The position numbers and the translations under genes are program-made. A stretch of DNA of 23,039 bases, from assembly GCF_000143415.4 (NCBI RefSeq), contig NW_003314262.1:2435480-2458518 (forward strand), written 5' to 3'. Position 1 is the first letter of the stretch, and every line of letters starts with the position of its first letter. Shown one piece after another: positions 1 to 9,338 of the stretch. The notes under the pieces are model-generated. The model searched no databases, was not told the origin of the DNA, and saw only the letters and a list, made by a program, of their open reading frames with translations. Source of the stretch: Selaginella moellendorffii (taxonomy: Eukaryota > Streptophyta > Lycopodiopsida > Selaginellales > Selaginellaceae).

Positions 1-530
1 GTTGATCCGGAATTGGGTTGGGAAACCCCACGGGAGAGTTCCCTTAAGTTATGTTTCTGGCCCGCCGACACCTTGGAAATACTTTGGGAACCCCCTGCAG
101 CCCCCCCCCCCCCCCCCCTTCTGGGAGATGCATGTTTTGGGCTTTCACCCCTTGACCTATATTGGGATTCGGACTTGGTCTTGGACTTGATCTTGGACTT
201 GATCTCGGACCCGATCTCGAACTCAATCTCGAACGCGATCTCGGACTCGATCTCAAACCCAATCTCGAACTCAACTTCGGACTCGACCTCGGACTCGGTC
301 TCGGACCCGATCTCGGATCTCAGACTCTGTCTCAAACTCGGTCTCCGAGTCGGCCTCGGACTCAATCCCAGACTCAATCCCAGACTCTATCTCGAACTCA
401 GTCTCAGAGTCGGTTTTGAACTCGATCTCAGACTCAGTCCTATCCAATGAACACTTTTTTCATTTCGGTCATGCTTTCGGGGATCCTTTAGCCTATGACC
501 CTTGGGGAGTTGGTTCCTTACACAACACTT
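1..530 (+). repeat. Left copy of the window-end repeat: poly-C tract, hexamer minisatellite and unique tail
   Basis: A run of 18 C at 101-118 is followed by CTTTCACCCCTTGACC (about 147-162), a hexamer-based array, and a unique tail containing GGGGATCCTTTAGCCTA (about 479-495) and GGTTCCTTACACAA. The same landmarks occur in the same order on the opposite strand at 22441-22900. The array is open in several frames only because it is simple sequence, so its long Ser/Asp/Ile-rich and Leu/Asp/Gly-rich ORFs are not genes. The copy stops matching near 528, where AT-rich DNA with a transposase relic begins. It is probably a terminal or untranslated part of a repeated mobile element; which class is not shown. 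Confidence 0.75.
172..448. repeat. Hexanucleotide-based minisatellite (TCGGAC/TCGATC/TCGAAC variants)
   Basis: About 280 bp of variants of a six-base unit, mainly TCGGAC, TCGATC and TCGAAC. The matching array at 22513-22803 carries the reverse-complement units. Variants are mixed rather than arranged in a clear higher-order unit. Confidence 0.85.
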
Positions 531-639
531 CCAGGTTTTTATAAGTAAATACTTATTAAGAGAGGAAACACTATAGAACTTACTATGCTTTTATAGTTTA
601 CTTTATAAGAAAACAGTAATAAAGTGTATAGACAAACTA

Positions 640-1575
640 AGATCTTGAAAGGACATTGAAGAATTTGAACAGGATGGGCTAAGTGAGAGGGTTGCATCCA
701 AAAAGTATAACATTTTGAGGTTGTTGTTATCAATCTGGAGAAATGGAGTTTAAATAAAAAAAACCAAAGGACCTAAAATTGTGCTTACACTTGAGGAAGA
801 GGAGATCCTTAAGAAATTCCTCATAACTCATCAAGAATCAAACATTTAATGTAGAAAGTCGATGTTATAGAATTAATAACTTTCTTTACCTTTTGCAAAG
901 AAACAAACCTATTCTCTTATATAACTCTTGGATAATCCTAGTGGAATGAATTTTTGAAATGCCACCCAAAGATCATATATAGAACTAGAAAACCATTAAA
1001 AGTTAACTACACAAACTTCATGAGTAAACCTATTATAAATGCATTTTACCAAAACTTGAGGATACACACTAAAGTAAATATGAAACTATAATGAAGTTGA
1101 AATATTTACTAGTCAAACTCAAGGTGTAAAGGTGTTAGCTCTACAAGGTTCAAAATCAGTCTATATAATCATTCCAAACAACACTGAACATCTCACTGTG
1201 TTGACATATTGCAATGCAGCTGGACAAATGATTCTAAATATGTATATTTTCCAATCAAAAAAAAGAATGTCTAACTGGACAACATGTTGCAAGTCAAGAT
1301 ATGCATTAGCAATCAGTAAAAACACATGAATCAACAGTGTTTTATATCTTGGCTAGCTTCTTTGCAAGATCTACAGACCATACATCTAAACACCATCACC
1401 TTCTTATAACAAATGGTCACAAGAGCCATTGCAACTTCGTAGCTTTGGTGAAAGCAATGTCCTTAAGCATCGACATAACACTAATCCCACCTTATAGATC
1501 ACATAAATTACAACCACTTAACCTTAATCTCTTTAGGCTATTCAAAACTAACTTTAAGAAGCTTGTTAACTGAAT
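640..1575 (+). pseudogene. Decayed pogo/Tigger-type DDE transposase
   Basis: Pieces in shifting frames match the pogo/Tigger (DDE_1) transposase layout. An N-terminal helix-turn-helix-like stretch (EQDGLSERVASKKYNI, about 666-713) is followed by KIVLTLEEEEILKKFL (about 776-823). The catalytic core reads VLALQGSKSVY (from 1132) and TVLTYCNAAGQMI, then LLITNGHKSHCNF (about 1402-1440) and IPPYRSHKLQPLNLNLF (about 1489-1539). In this family the second catalytic Asp lies in a D-G-H-x-S-H motif; here it reads N-G-H-K-S-H. Many in-frame stops and frame changes show the gene is dead. No terminal inverted repeats or TA target duplication could be found by eye. Codon use is strongly AT-biased, unlike the host genes. 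Confidence 0.72.
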
Positions 1576-2860
1576 GGCAAGAATAACAACCACAAAGGAT
1601 ATTGTTTAGTTGGTTTCAAAAGTATCACTTCATGCATGCTCAAAGAGTAACATTAAAGTTGAATTCAAACACTACAGCTATTGAACAACACAAAAATGGA
1701 TAATGAGTATGGAGCAAATGTATTATATATAACTATTTTGGAAGAAGTTCAAGTAACAAAGGAATTAGTGTGTAAGCAACCAAAGTTAACGATTTGAAAA
1801 ACGATTCATAGGGTTCAAATATAAAGGGAAAGGGCCCGTAAACAAAAGTGCACCCAATTATAAATTTTGGGATATTTAGGGTTAAACGTCTTTAGGTTAG
1901 AATAGTACTGGGTTGGGTGACTTCGTGGGAAGTCCAAACTCAGAAGCTTATATAGTGATAATAGCCAAAAACTACAACAATGAAGAAAATTATGAAAAAA
2001 ACCAACTCAAGAGAAAGAGAACATGATTAAGTCATCAAGAACAAATGCAACAGAAAGTGAAAATGACTTCACACACATCACAAAAAAGCTAAACACAAAA
2101 AAGCTAAAGAAAAATTTTAACACTCCATTTGTTGCACTCATGATACACATGATAATTCTAGTATTCAAAGCTAGCAAAGTTTTATCACCAAAAATTCCAA
2201 GCTTGCCTATCATAGTAAGCACTATCATCAACTTAGAGGAGTTTCATGTTAAGCTTATAATAAAAATTGAAGAAAAAGCACACATGGATGAAGAAAAAAA
2301 AAGCATGAGCCCAAGAAGTTGCAAAAAAAGCTAAGAAATGTTTACTCAAATGAAAGGTGTATGAACAAAAAAAAGCTCAAAGAAAACATGCTAGAGTCTA
2401 TAGCTCAACTAAGACTAATCTATATCCTTACTAAATGCTTGCCAACCACTCCCTTGAGTACAATGACTCGACCATCAATATAAGACTGATATGCACAATT
2501 GAACTTGTGAGCAATCACTGAAAGATGCTTCTTTCGTGAACCACTTACTCCTGCATCAACCATGCGATGATTTTTAGCTGAAGAAATGGCAACCCATGGA
2601 TCCGTTCATGTTGGGGACAAAGTCACAGGGGTTATCACAACAGTAGCATCCACTATGTAAAGAGCAGCACCAGATTGACTAAGCAGAAAATTTTAAATTT
2701 GGTAACCTTCAAAGCAGGCAAGCTCCATGAACATGAAATGCAGAAGTTTAGTTCTTATTATAAATCACTTCACATATATACCAGCTCAGATTGTGGCAGA
2801 ACTTTATAGCAGTGCCGCTCAAATAAAAACGGCACAGACGTTTGTGACAAAAATCTGTAA
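1576..2860. other. AT-rich intergenic DNA, probably further transposon relic
   Basis: No supportable gene. The Lys-rich ORF on plus at 2023-2334 may be the eroded C-terminal tail of the transposase (such tails are often Lys/Glu-rich) but has no recognisable motif. At 2440-2700 the base composition is more even and the minus strand has a short open stretch with no family I recognise. Confidence 0.4.
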
Positions 2861-3288
2861 ATCTTTTTGGCAGCCGCTAGAGCCCTAACCTATAACCAAA
2901 AGGCGCCAAGTGGGACATCCTGCTCATCGAAGAAAATACTCTATTTTCTGCAGATCGTAAATCAAGTGCGAGGAAGAAACCGTTGCGGAATAGCAAGTTC
3001 AAACTTTAGGTACGCCTGCAGAAGAAGGGACAAAAATCGCCGAAGATCCCAGGCGATCCATGATGGGCAGAAAATGTTAATTTGGCTGCAGTATCTCTGG
3101 TTGGTGGCTCACATTCTTCTTCGATTTTGCTGGTTTTGTGGGCACAATAGGGATTTAATTTGCATGAATTTTTCCACAGTACAGTATCTTTCACCGTAGT
3201 AACCTTCGACACATGATTCCACGGCCCTTAGGGTTTCACTCTCATCTTCTCGAGCTTGGATGTGGCAGTGTTCAGTGGAGATGCATCA

Positions 3289-3416
3289 TGGCTCCTTATG
3301 ATTGGAGACTTTTTGCTTCGTGGGTGATTATTCACTCTACCTTTGCATTTCTGGCAATCAGTGAAGATGAACCGGAGGAGTTCAAGATCACACATGTTGT
3401 ACTTAAGGGTTTGTGA
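3289..3416 (+). CDS. Possible small ORF or first exon with a signal-anchor-like N-terminus; unidentified
   Basis: An ATG-initiated ORF of 42 codons starts MAPYDWRLFASW and continues with a hydrophobic stretch (VIIHSTFAFLAI) and then an acidic stretch (SEDEPEEF). This is the order expected of a signal peptide or membrane anchor. A telo-box (TAGGGTTT, 3229-3236) lies 53 bp upstream, as near other starts in this window, and the local base composition is host-like. I could not find a convincing splice into a longer protein. A Cys-containing ORF follows at 3590-3784 on the same strand but is not clearly connected. It may be a chance ORF. Confidence 0.2.
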
Positions 3417-3799
3417 GAGTGGCCTATCAGGTACTTCTCGCACTCGTTTTTCTTTCCCTCAGCAGCAACTCCCCCCCTTCGGGCATTTACATGACCCTCC
3501 AAACACGTTTGTTTTATGCTAGTCGTCAGGTGGTGCCCCAGTTTGGTTTCCAAAGTGACAGCGTTGCAGCATTTTAGGAGGGGTGTTGTATGTTTAGCGA
3601 GCTCTCAATGTGTGTCTATGCACATGGAGATATTTGTTGTGGTGGTGCTGAAGTTGTTGAAGATTTGGCCATAGGTTTTTTGGCAACGTTTACAACAGTA
3701 ACCCAGCAGAGAACGGTAAAGGTCTGCAGTAACTTAGCTGAAACTCAAAGAATATCTTGTCACAGTGTCTACGAGTGCACTTAAGTTTTTATCAAATTA

Positions 3800-4760
3800 T
3801 ACTGATCACTGATAGGGTCCCCTCATAATGTAATTGTTTGATTTTCCATCTTGCCAACATCATTACTTGTGGGACCATGATCAAACCTAAGTGTGACCTC
3901 CAGTTTTTAATCTCAAATTTTACTTAGTGCAGAATCACTTCAGCCGATGAACGAACAAAACAAACATATACATAGTCGAATAAATAAAGCTATCTGCTAA
4001 AGGCGATATTCATGTGATAGTTTAGAAGTTTCTTCATTCATTCATTCATCCATGGTAATGTGAATATGGAAAGGCAAAGAGAACAAGAAAAGATATATGA
4101 ATAAAAACACTAAGAAAATCAAAATAAAAGAACTGACGTCCAGACAGGAGGCAGCCTTCACGTTATAGTTATTAACATTGAATAGAAAAATAAATCAAAA
4201 CTTTAACCTTTAATAATTTTAGCAGAAAACAATGCTGAAATTAATTTATTCTAATTGAAAAGTGTTAATATAAAAACTGTAATAAAAATAAATTATCTAA
4301 AAATATTAAAAATATAAAGAAAAGTCTAAAAGGTTAAATTTAAGAATATAAAGGCAATCAAACATTTTGTAAGAATGAAATTAGTGTCTGATTTTCTGTA
4401 AAATAGAAATGAAATTAAAATTGAAACATTACTATAATTGAAAGACCCTATTCATGCAGAAATTGCTGGATGTATATGTTCATATTGCTAACCTTCTTCT
4501 AGCTCCTTTATCACGTTGCAGTTATGGGTTCCTAGTCGCAACGCACCTCTTGCAAAGTCTACGCACCTCTCGCCACCTCATATATAACTAGCCAACACTC
4601 CCTAGGGCTACACTTCCGCCAAAACCTTAGAAAAATCTAGAAAATTGAACCATGAACTAAAAAATATGCCACAGATAAAGCCAGCAAAGAAATATTTTTT
4701 TTAAAAAAGAAAATTCTGAAAAATAAAACATAAACTGGGAAATATGCACGCAAAAACTTA
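3800..4760. other. AT-rich intergenic region with no recognisable gene
   Basis: Long A- and T-rich runs from 4150 to 4480 with no coding signal. Near 4535-4580 there is a short imperfect tandem repeat (GCACCTCTTGC, GCACCTCTCGCC) followed by TATATAACT. This could be a core promoter on plus, but no ORF follows it. Confidence 0.4.
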
Positions 4761-4761
4761 C

Positions 4762-5123
4762 TTGACCGCTTTTGCAAGCAAGAACAGTCACCATCAGATT
4801 TCCTATCGAGTGCTTTCTCAAATCTGGCATGAACTGATGGATTCACGAGCTTCCTCATACCATCCGGATTGAACGTTAAGTCGCTAGAAAGGAGCTGAAT
4901 CGATTGACAGTGGCGAGCAAGATGCCGCTCCCATAACAGCAAACAGGAACCTCCATTTAAAGTCCTTGTAGTCGTATGCACCTGATTCAAAGCACACTGA
5001 AGAAACAAAAACTCTGCAGAAAATGATTCAAACTGCGGTTTTGGAAGAATGCGGAGCTACCTTGAGGCCTGGAGCGCAGAAACGATACGGCTTGCCCTGG
5101 ATCTTCCGGCTGCAGAGCGCCAT
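4762..5123 (-). CDS. Unidentified two-exon (partial) protein, head to head with the SFT2-like locus
   Basis: Candidate exon 1 is 5061-5123 on minus (MALCSRKIQGKPYRFCAPGLK is 21 codons; it begins MALCSRKIQG), ending at a good donor AAG/GTAGCT. A 64-nt intron ends TTTCTTCAG at 4997. Exon 2 (4762-4996) stays open for 78 codons, including NGGSCLLLWERHLARH and NPDGMRKLVNPS, and ends at a canonical GTAAGT donor. Phases join without a stop. Downstream exons are not clear because the following sequence is AT-rich, so the gene may be truncated. The start codon lies only 82 bp from the plus-strand SFT2-like ATG, which suggests a shared promoter. I do not recognise the family and assign no function. Confidence 0.35.
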
Positions 5124-5205
5124 TGTCCACCAGAAGGCACCATCCAGCTCTCATTCTTGAAAGAAAGAACAAAACAATTTTTAGAACTCGTGAGTTTTGA
5201 ATGAA

Positions 5206-5990
5206 ATGGACAGGGTGAACAGCGCCGTGGGAAGCCTGCGGAATTTCGTCGGCTGGATCTCCGATGACGAGCTGCCAGAGGAGGAATCACTGCTTCCTCA
5301 GTTCGGCCAGGGCTGCAGCTTGACCGCGCGTCAGGTATGTATTGATATATATTTCTTGCATTCTCATGAAAGGGGGAAATCCGAATCACGAAATCGCATC
5401 GAGCTTATGGATTTGTTGGCTGTTTAAGCCTCTGATTGTTCTGTTCCTTTCTGGTAAGCGAATCGATCGATCAAGCTTCTGCCTCAAATCCTTCAAACAT
5501 GAAAACGTTCAGTCTTCTCTGGTGATCCTCCGGCCTACAAAGTTCGCAGTCACTTACACTGTGTCTCATTGGGAAGGTAACGACTCCTTCCTCATTCAAT
5601 CGATCGATTGAGCTTGGTGTTGATTGTTCCAGCACAGGATTTCTAATCGGGCCGAAGAAGCAATTCAACATGATGTTTGATCCCGTTCGCATCCTCTCAA
5701 CCATCATCTACCTCTTCAGTATCTTCCTAGCCTCTTCTGTGCTCTTCACGTAACAACAACAACATCCATGTCCATAATCCAAGCGTAACTAAACTCTGCT
5801 CGTTTTGTTTGCTTTTGCAGCTTCAAGCTTCTGACGCTGTTGGCCATCCTCATCGAAGCTTGTGCTTTGCTGTGGTAAAATCTTGTCGTTTCACAGGTAC
5901 AGCCTCATTCCCTTCGCTCAATCTGCAGCAAGACGATGGCTTTCCAAAGCTTTTGATATATTTGGGTTCCTGATAAATTTTAATGCGGTC
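5206..5990 (+). pseudogene. SFT2-like vesicle transport protein, apparently decayed
   Basis: SFT2 proteins are small four-helix Golgi membrane proteins linked to retrograde endosome-to-Golgi traffic. Exon 1 (5206-5334) encodes an acidic cytosolic N-terminus ending GQGCSLTARQ. Later exons carry family motifs: GFVGCLSL (exon 2), PTKFAVTYT (5513-5576), GFLIGPKKQFNMMFDPVR plus a membrane helix (5633-5750), FKLLTLLAILIEACALLW (5821-5874) and YSLIPFA (from 5897). Introns of 56-70 nt have normal borders. Four lesions appear: exons 1 and 2 do not join in phase; TGA at 5433-5435 replaces what should be a small helix residue; exon 3 needs a frameshift so that CATTGGGAAG can read as the expected L-G-S; and the last intron would be only 22 nt (5875-5896), otherwise TAA follows the Trp. 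Family identity is firm; whether the lesions are real or assembly errors is open. Confidence 0.68.
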
Positions 5991-6042
5991 TGCTAATTTT
6001 GAACTGTAGAAATAAATGATATTAGATAATTCTCTGAAACAA

Positions 6043-7716
6043 TTAAACTGGGACTCCCATCACCTTCTGAACAATGGACCGAAGTTTTCTCAGAAGCCGT
6101 TCATCCTTCAGCACATGATTTTCAACACCCCGCCAGTTCTGATACCCACCATTCTCAAAAAGATCAATCAAGGTGACAATATAGACGGTTATGTTTTCTA
6201 GAGGTATCTTCAGATTCAAGACACTCTCAACTTCCGCCTTAAGATCCAGCACTCCCTTTGCTTTAATTCCATGCTGACGTTTAGCCGATGACAGAGTGAC
6301 TTGGTACAAGTCCAAACACACATGACCCCCTCCCTTCCGAAGTCTGAAGGCATCCCAAGACCGCTGCGTTGTTTTCGTAGGCCAAAACATGAAATCCCAT
6401 GGCGCATTTTGCCACTGCGTAGATTCTTTAGCCTGAAGACGGTCAAATCGTTCCGCCTGAACAGGGTCGCTCTGGCCGTTAGCATACACGCACTTCGTCT
6501 GGAACAAGCCGCCCTTGGGCAAAACCTCCCGACACAGTAACTCCAGGAAGTTGGCCCTAGCAGAATTCAACGTCGGATTGCCCGAAAACAATAGAAAAGA
6601 GGTCAGACCAGACTTGTGAGTCTGGTACAGATTCCGAAACACCTTCTCGCTCACATGCTTCGAAGCAAACACATACTTGTACGTCCTAAAGTCGTTCCTC
6701 ACCATCATGTGCAAGATCTTGTGCGCCTTCTCACAGAATCCGCTCACTTGCGCTTCAACGACTTTGATGATGTTTCGGGAACCATCAATGGCATCGGTCA
6801 AGCTCTTATCAGCCTCTTCATCGCGTTGTTCTAACACAAATCGGGCAAGCCCACCCCACCTCTTGAATCTTTCTGACCAGAAAGAAATGCCGAGCTTGAA
6901 AATTTCCTGGTCCGCAGCCGCCAGTTCATCTGATTTCCAAACAGGCATGTAGAACACCGTCCGCCTTCCATCCTTCTTTACCTCCTTGTAATTCTCCAGC
7001 AGAGGAGAGCACGCAAGGATGAGCTTGCCCAGAAACAATGGAGGAAGAGGGAGCCGGCCATCAACCAGATAATACAACTCTTTGTCTGAGAGAACAGCCC
7101 GAGAGTCAAACTCCGAAATTCTGGTTTGAGAGTACACCCCTCGCTCGTGTTGGAACAAAGTCCGTTCTCCGGCCTTGTTCTGTAACAGAATCCTGCAGCC
7201 CCGATGGAGAAGTTTCCACATGACATAAACAAGGAAACCAGACTTTCCGATTCCAGGATTTCCAACCACGATCGCCCGAGTCTTTCCTCTCTGGAAATCA
7301 GCCTCGATTGCTTCCCAGATGAGGGAGTAGCATTTCCTTTCTAGAATACGTGGCGCCGACGACGCCCAAAATGCCTGCACGAACTCCCCAAACTCAAGAA
7401 TGTTCCAATCCTTGTGGGGCTCTTCATCCTCTTCCCCTTCATCGTCCACATACATCCCTTCTTCATCTGTACTGCCTTCTTCCCCTTCTTCTTCATCAAC
7501 CTTTTGCTTCTTGGATTCCTGCATGGAGACCATATTGAGAAGTTCGCGCTCTTCCGATTTCATTTCATCGTCTCCCACTTCCTGCCTGCTATACATGACC
7601 TTACCATTGTTCCTTACAGGCCTCGGCCACGATTTCAGGCGAGTGATCACTTCCTCGTCCAGCACGAACGGCCGCACCATTCGGCAGCCCATCAATTCGT
7701 TGACCAGGTCCGCCAT
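6043..7716 (-). CDS. Crinkler/RHS-like P-loop NTPase with possible C-terminal nuclease-like domain
   Basis: A 557-residue intronless protein. Residues 1-60 have no clear signal peptide; 60-100 are strongly acidic and low in complexity. The NTPase core shows Walker A GNPGIGKS (152-159), a Walker B-like strand LYYLVDG (214-220, Asp219), LILACSP (232-238), YMPVW (256-260) and RWGGLARFVL (286-295). This order (P-loop, Asp strand, S-P, M-P-x-W, W-G-G-x-x-R) is characteristic of the STAND-like NTPase shared by Crinkler effectors and trypanosome RHS proteins. The C-terminus has SWDAF (453-457), LYQVT (470-474) and HGIK (482-485), resembling the degenerate restriction-endonuclease-fold domain that often follows this NTPase; that part is inference. 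In oomycetes such proteins are secreted effectors that act in the nucleus. Plant copies have no settled role. It is divergent to TEDC1 with 148 bp between start codons and convergent with the SFT2-like relic. It appears intact. Confidence 0.75.
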   Translation of the reverse strand: MADLVNELMGCRMVRPFVLDEEVITRLKSWPRPVRNNGKVMYSRQEVGDDEMKSEERELLNMVSMQESKKQKVDEEEGEEGSTDEEGMYVDDEGEEDEEPHKDWNILEFGEFVQAFWASSAPRILERKCYSLIWEAIEADFQRGKTRAIVVGNPGIGKSGFLVYVMWKLLHRGCRILLQNKAGERTLFQHERGVYSQTRISEFDSRAVLSDKELYYLVDGRLPLPPLFLGKLILACSPLLENYKEVKKDGRRTVFYMPVWKSDELAAADQEIFKLGISFWSERFKRWGGLARFVLEQRDEEADKSLTDAIDGSRNIIKVVEAQVSGFCEKAHKILHMMVRNDFRTYKYVFASKHVSEKVFRNLYQTHKSGLTSFLLFSGNPTLNSARANFLELLCREVLPKGGLFQTKCVYANGQSDPVQAERFDRLQAKESTQWQNAPWDFMFWPTKTTQRSWDAFRLRKGGGHVCLDLYQVTLSSAKRQHGIKAKGVLDLKAEVESVLNLKIPLENITVYIVTLIDLFENGGYQNWRGVENHVLKDERLLRKLRSIVQKVMGVPV

Positions 7717-7864
7717 GGCTGATTAGGGGGATTTAGGGTTTCTCCTTAGGCGCATGGGTCGCTCCAGATACGCTCGCCATCCTTTTCGGCGATCGCATGA
7801 CAAACCCAATTTGCCCTAAACGCATATACCAAGAAGATGCCAATTACTAGGGTTTGTCAAGAAC
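7717..7864. promoter_or_regulatory. Compact divergent promoter between the Crinkler/RHS-like gene and TEDC1, with two telo-boxes
   Basis: Only 148 bp separate the two opposing ATG codons. TAGGGTTT occurs at 7734-7741 and 7848-7855, close to each start. Telo-boxes are known in plants as proximal elements of housekeeping and cell-division genes. There is no clear TATA box. Confidence 0.5.
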
Positions 7865-9300
7865 ATGAAAGAGGCCAAGGCGAGCTTGGCATTTCTTTGC
7901 TCGCTGCTGGAATCGCTGGGCGTCGCGGGCGTCACTCCCGATCTCCTCAGGCAAGCCAAATCCAACGCGCCGTGCGCCGCGATCAAGCTCTGGCGCCCCC
8001 TCCACGACCTCGTCTGCCTCCATCTCTGCTGCTTCCCCTGCCAGGAAGATCACCGCGAGCTCGAGGGTTTCCAGGAGATTTGGAGGAGCTCGGGCGTCTT
8101 CCCTGGCGATCACGGCGACGGCATTGTGGGATTCGTCAAGTTCTATGTCGCGCTCTGGGGGTATCCTCCCAGCTCCCGGTTCTTCGGCCTCCCGATCGAC
8201 ACCCGCGAGAGCAGGGAGCTCCTCCTTGCTCTGGGATGGCTGCTCTCCCACTGCGACGTCTTCTTGCGTGGGATCGAGGCGCGATCCAGGGAAATTTCGA
8301 GCGCCATTGCGTCCTCCTCGATCGCCGCCCCGTTCCCGCCATTGCCCCGCGATGTCGCGACGCTCGCCGGCTCCAGGGCTCGCGAGGTGGAGCTCGGCGT
8401 CGAGGAGCTCGTGTCCAAAGTCCTCCACTCCGCGGCACAGAGGGATCGAGAAGCCCGAGAAGGATTTCTCGCGGATCATCTGCTGCTGCTCCACGGGAGG
8501 ATCGGTGTGATCCTCAAGTCAATCCACTCGCTCCAGGCGTGGAGATTTCGGCGGATACACGAGCTCAACCAGCTCCAGCTCGAGGCCATCCGCCAGAAGA
8601 TCCAGCACAGGCTCTACACCCAGTTTGAGCTCCATCTCTTGCAAGATCCGGAAGCCGCTCGCGATCACCAGCGCGTGCTCGAGGCCCAGAGGCAGCTCCG
8701 GTCCGAGCTCGCCAGCTTCCAAAAGCACGAGGAGAATTTCTGGAACTGGATGGCCGACGAGAACGACGATGAGATCGCCACTCCGGCTCGATCGTTAAAA
8801 CAAGAGCCCAGTAGCTGCTGTGGTGTCTCACAGGAAGAGCTCATTCCAGTGATCCAGTTCCTCAAGGACCCCAAGGATCAGTGCGGTGTATCGCCGGTTC
8901 CAAGCGAGATCCTTGCTGTGCTAGCTCCAGCGCTCACGACGACGAATCACGCGTCTTGTTCGTCCAAGAAGCGTGGCGATGATCGAGCAGCGTTTGGGCG
9001 GTTGAGAGACGCTGGGTTTAAGTATCAGCCGAGTTCCAAGCTCACGACTATCGATCAAAGCATCCAGCGGTAAGATCAAGATCAACTAACTACAATTGCT
9101 TACTTCGATCTTCCTGCAGGCTTGAGGAAGCAATAGACAAGTTGACGATCGGTCACAAGGAATTGCGAGGTCAACACAGGTTGGACAAAACTCTCTTTGT
9201 TTCTCTCGCTAAAACTTTTGCTAACTTGAGTAGGATCGCGATCGAGAGAGAACTAAAAAGCTTCCTGGAAGACGAAAGCTTTGTGGTCGTTGGTTTATGA
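7865..9300 (+). CDS. TEDC1: Tubulin epsilon and delta complex protein 1 (TEDC1) homologue
   Basis: Three exons: 7865-9069, 9120-9179 and 9234-9300, giving 443 residues. Introns of 50 and 54 nt have GTAAGA/CTGCAG and GTTGGA/GAGTAG borders, and the phases join cleanly to a TGA at 9298-9300. Vertebrate TEDC1 (formerly C14orf80) binds TEDC2 with delta- and epsilon-tubulin and stabilises centriolar triplet microtubules. Family features are SRELLLALGWLLSHC (116-130), a long helical region (about 200-290) with QDPEAARDHQRVLEAQRQL, and FWNWM (292-296) at the end of the conserved domain. The tail (305-443) is poorly conserved. The ATG chosen is the first that keeps the conserved N-terminal helix (LAFLCSLLESLGV) and follows a telo-box. 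It faces the NAC gene tail to tail with 38 bp between stop codons. Identification rests on remembered family motifs. Confidence 0.8.
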
Positions 9301-9338
9301 TCTCAAGAAGAACCCCCACCTCGTCGATCGGCGATCGG

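Noticed and set aside
13-450. 145-codon Ser/Asp/Ile-rich ORF and overlapping Leu/Gly/Asp-rich ORFs, plus the mirror ORF at 22515-22808
   Set aside because: They are open because the DNA is a hexamer repeat; several frames are open at once and the peptides are pure low complexity.
7400-7726. Ser/Pro-rich and Phe-rich plus ORFs opposite the Crinkler/RHS-like N-terminus
   Set aside because: Antisense of the Glu/Asp-rich linker; no motif.
7837-8628. 263-codon plus ORF and long minus ORFs overlapping TEDC1
   Set aside because: Arg/Pro-rich shadow frames of the GC-rich TEDC1 first exon; only the TEDC1 frame carries family motifs and joins its later exons.
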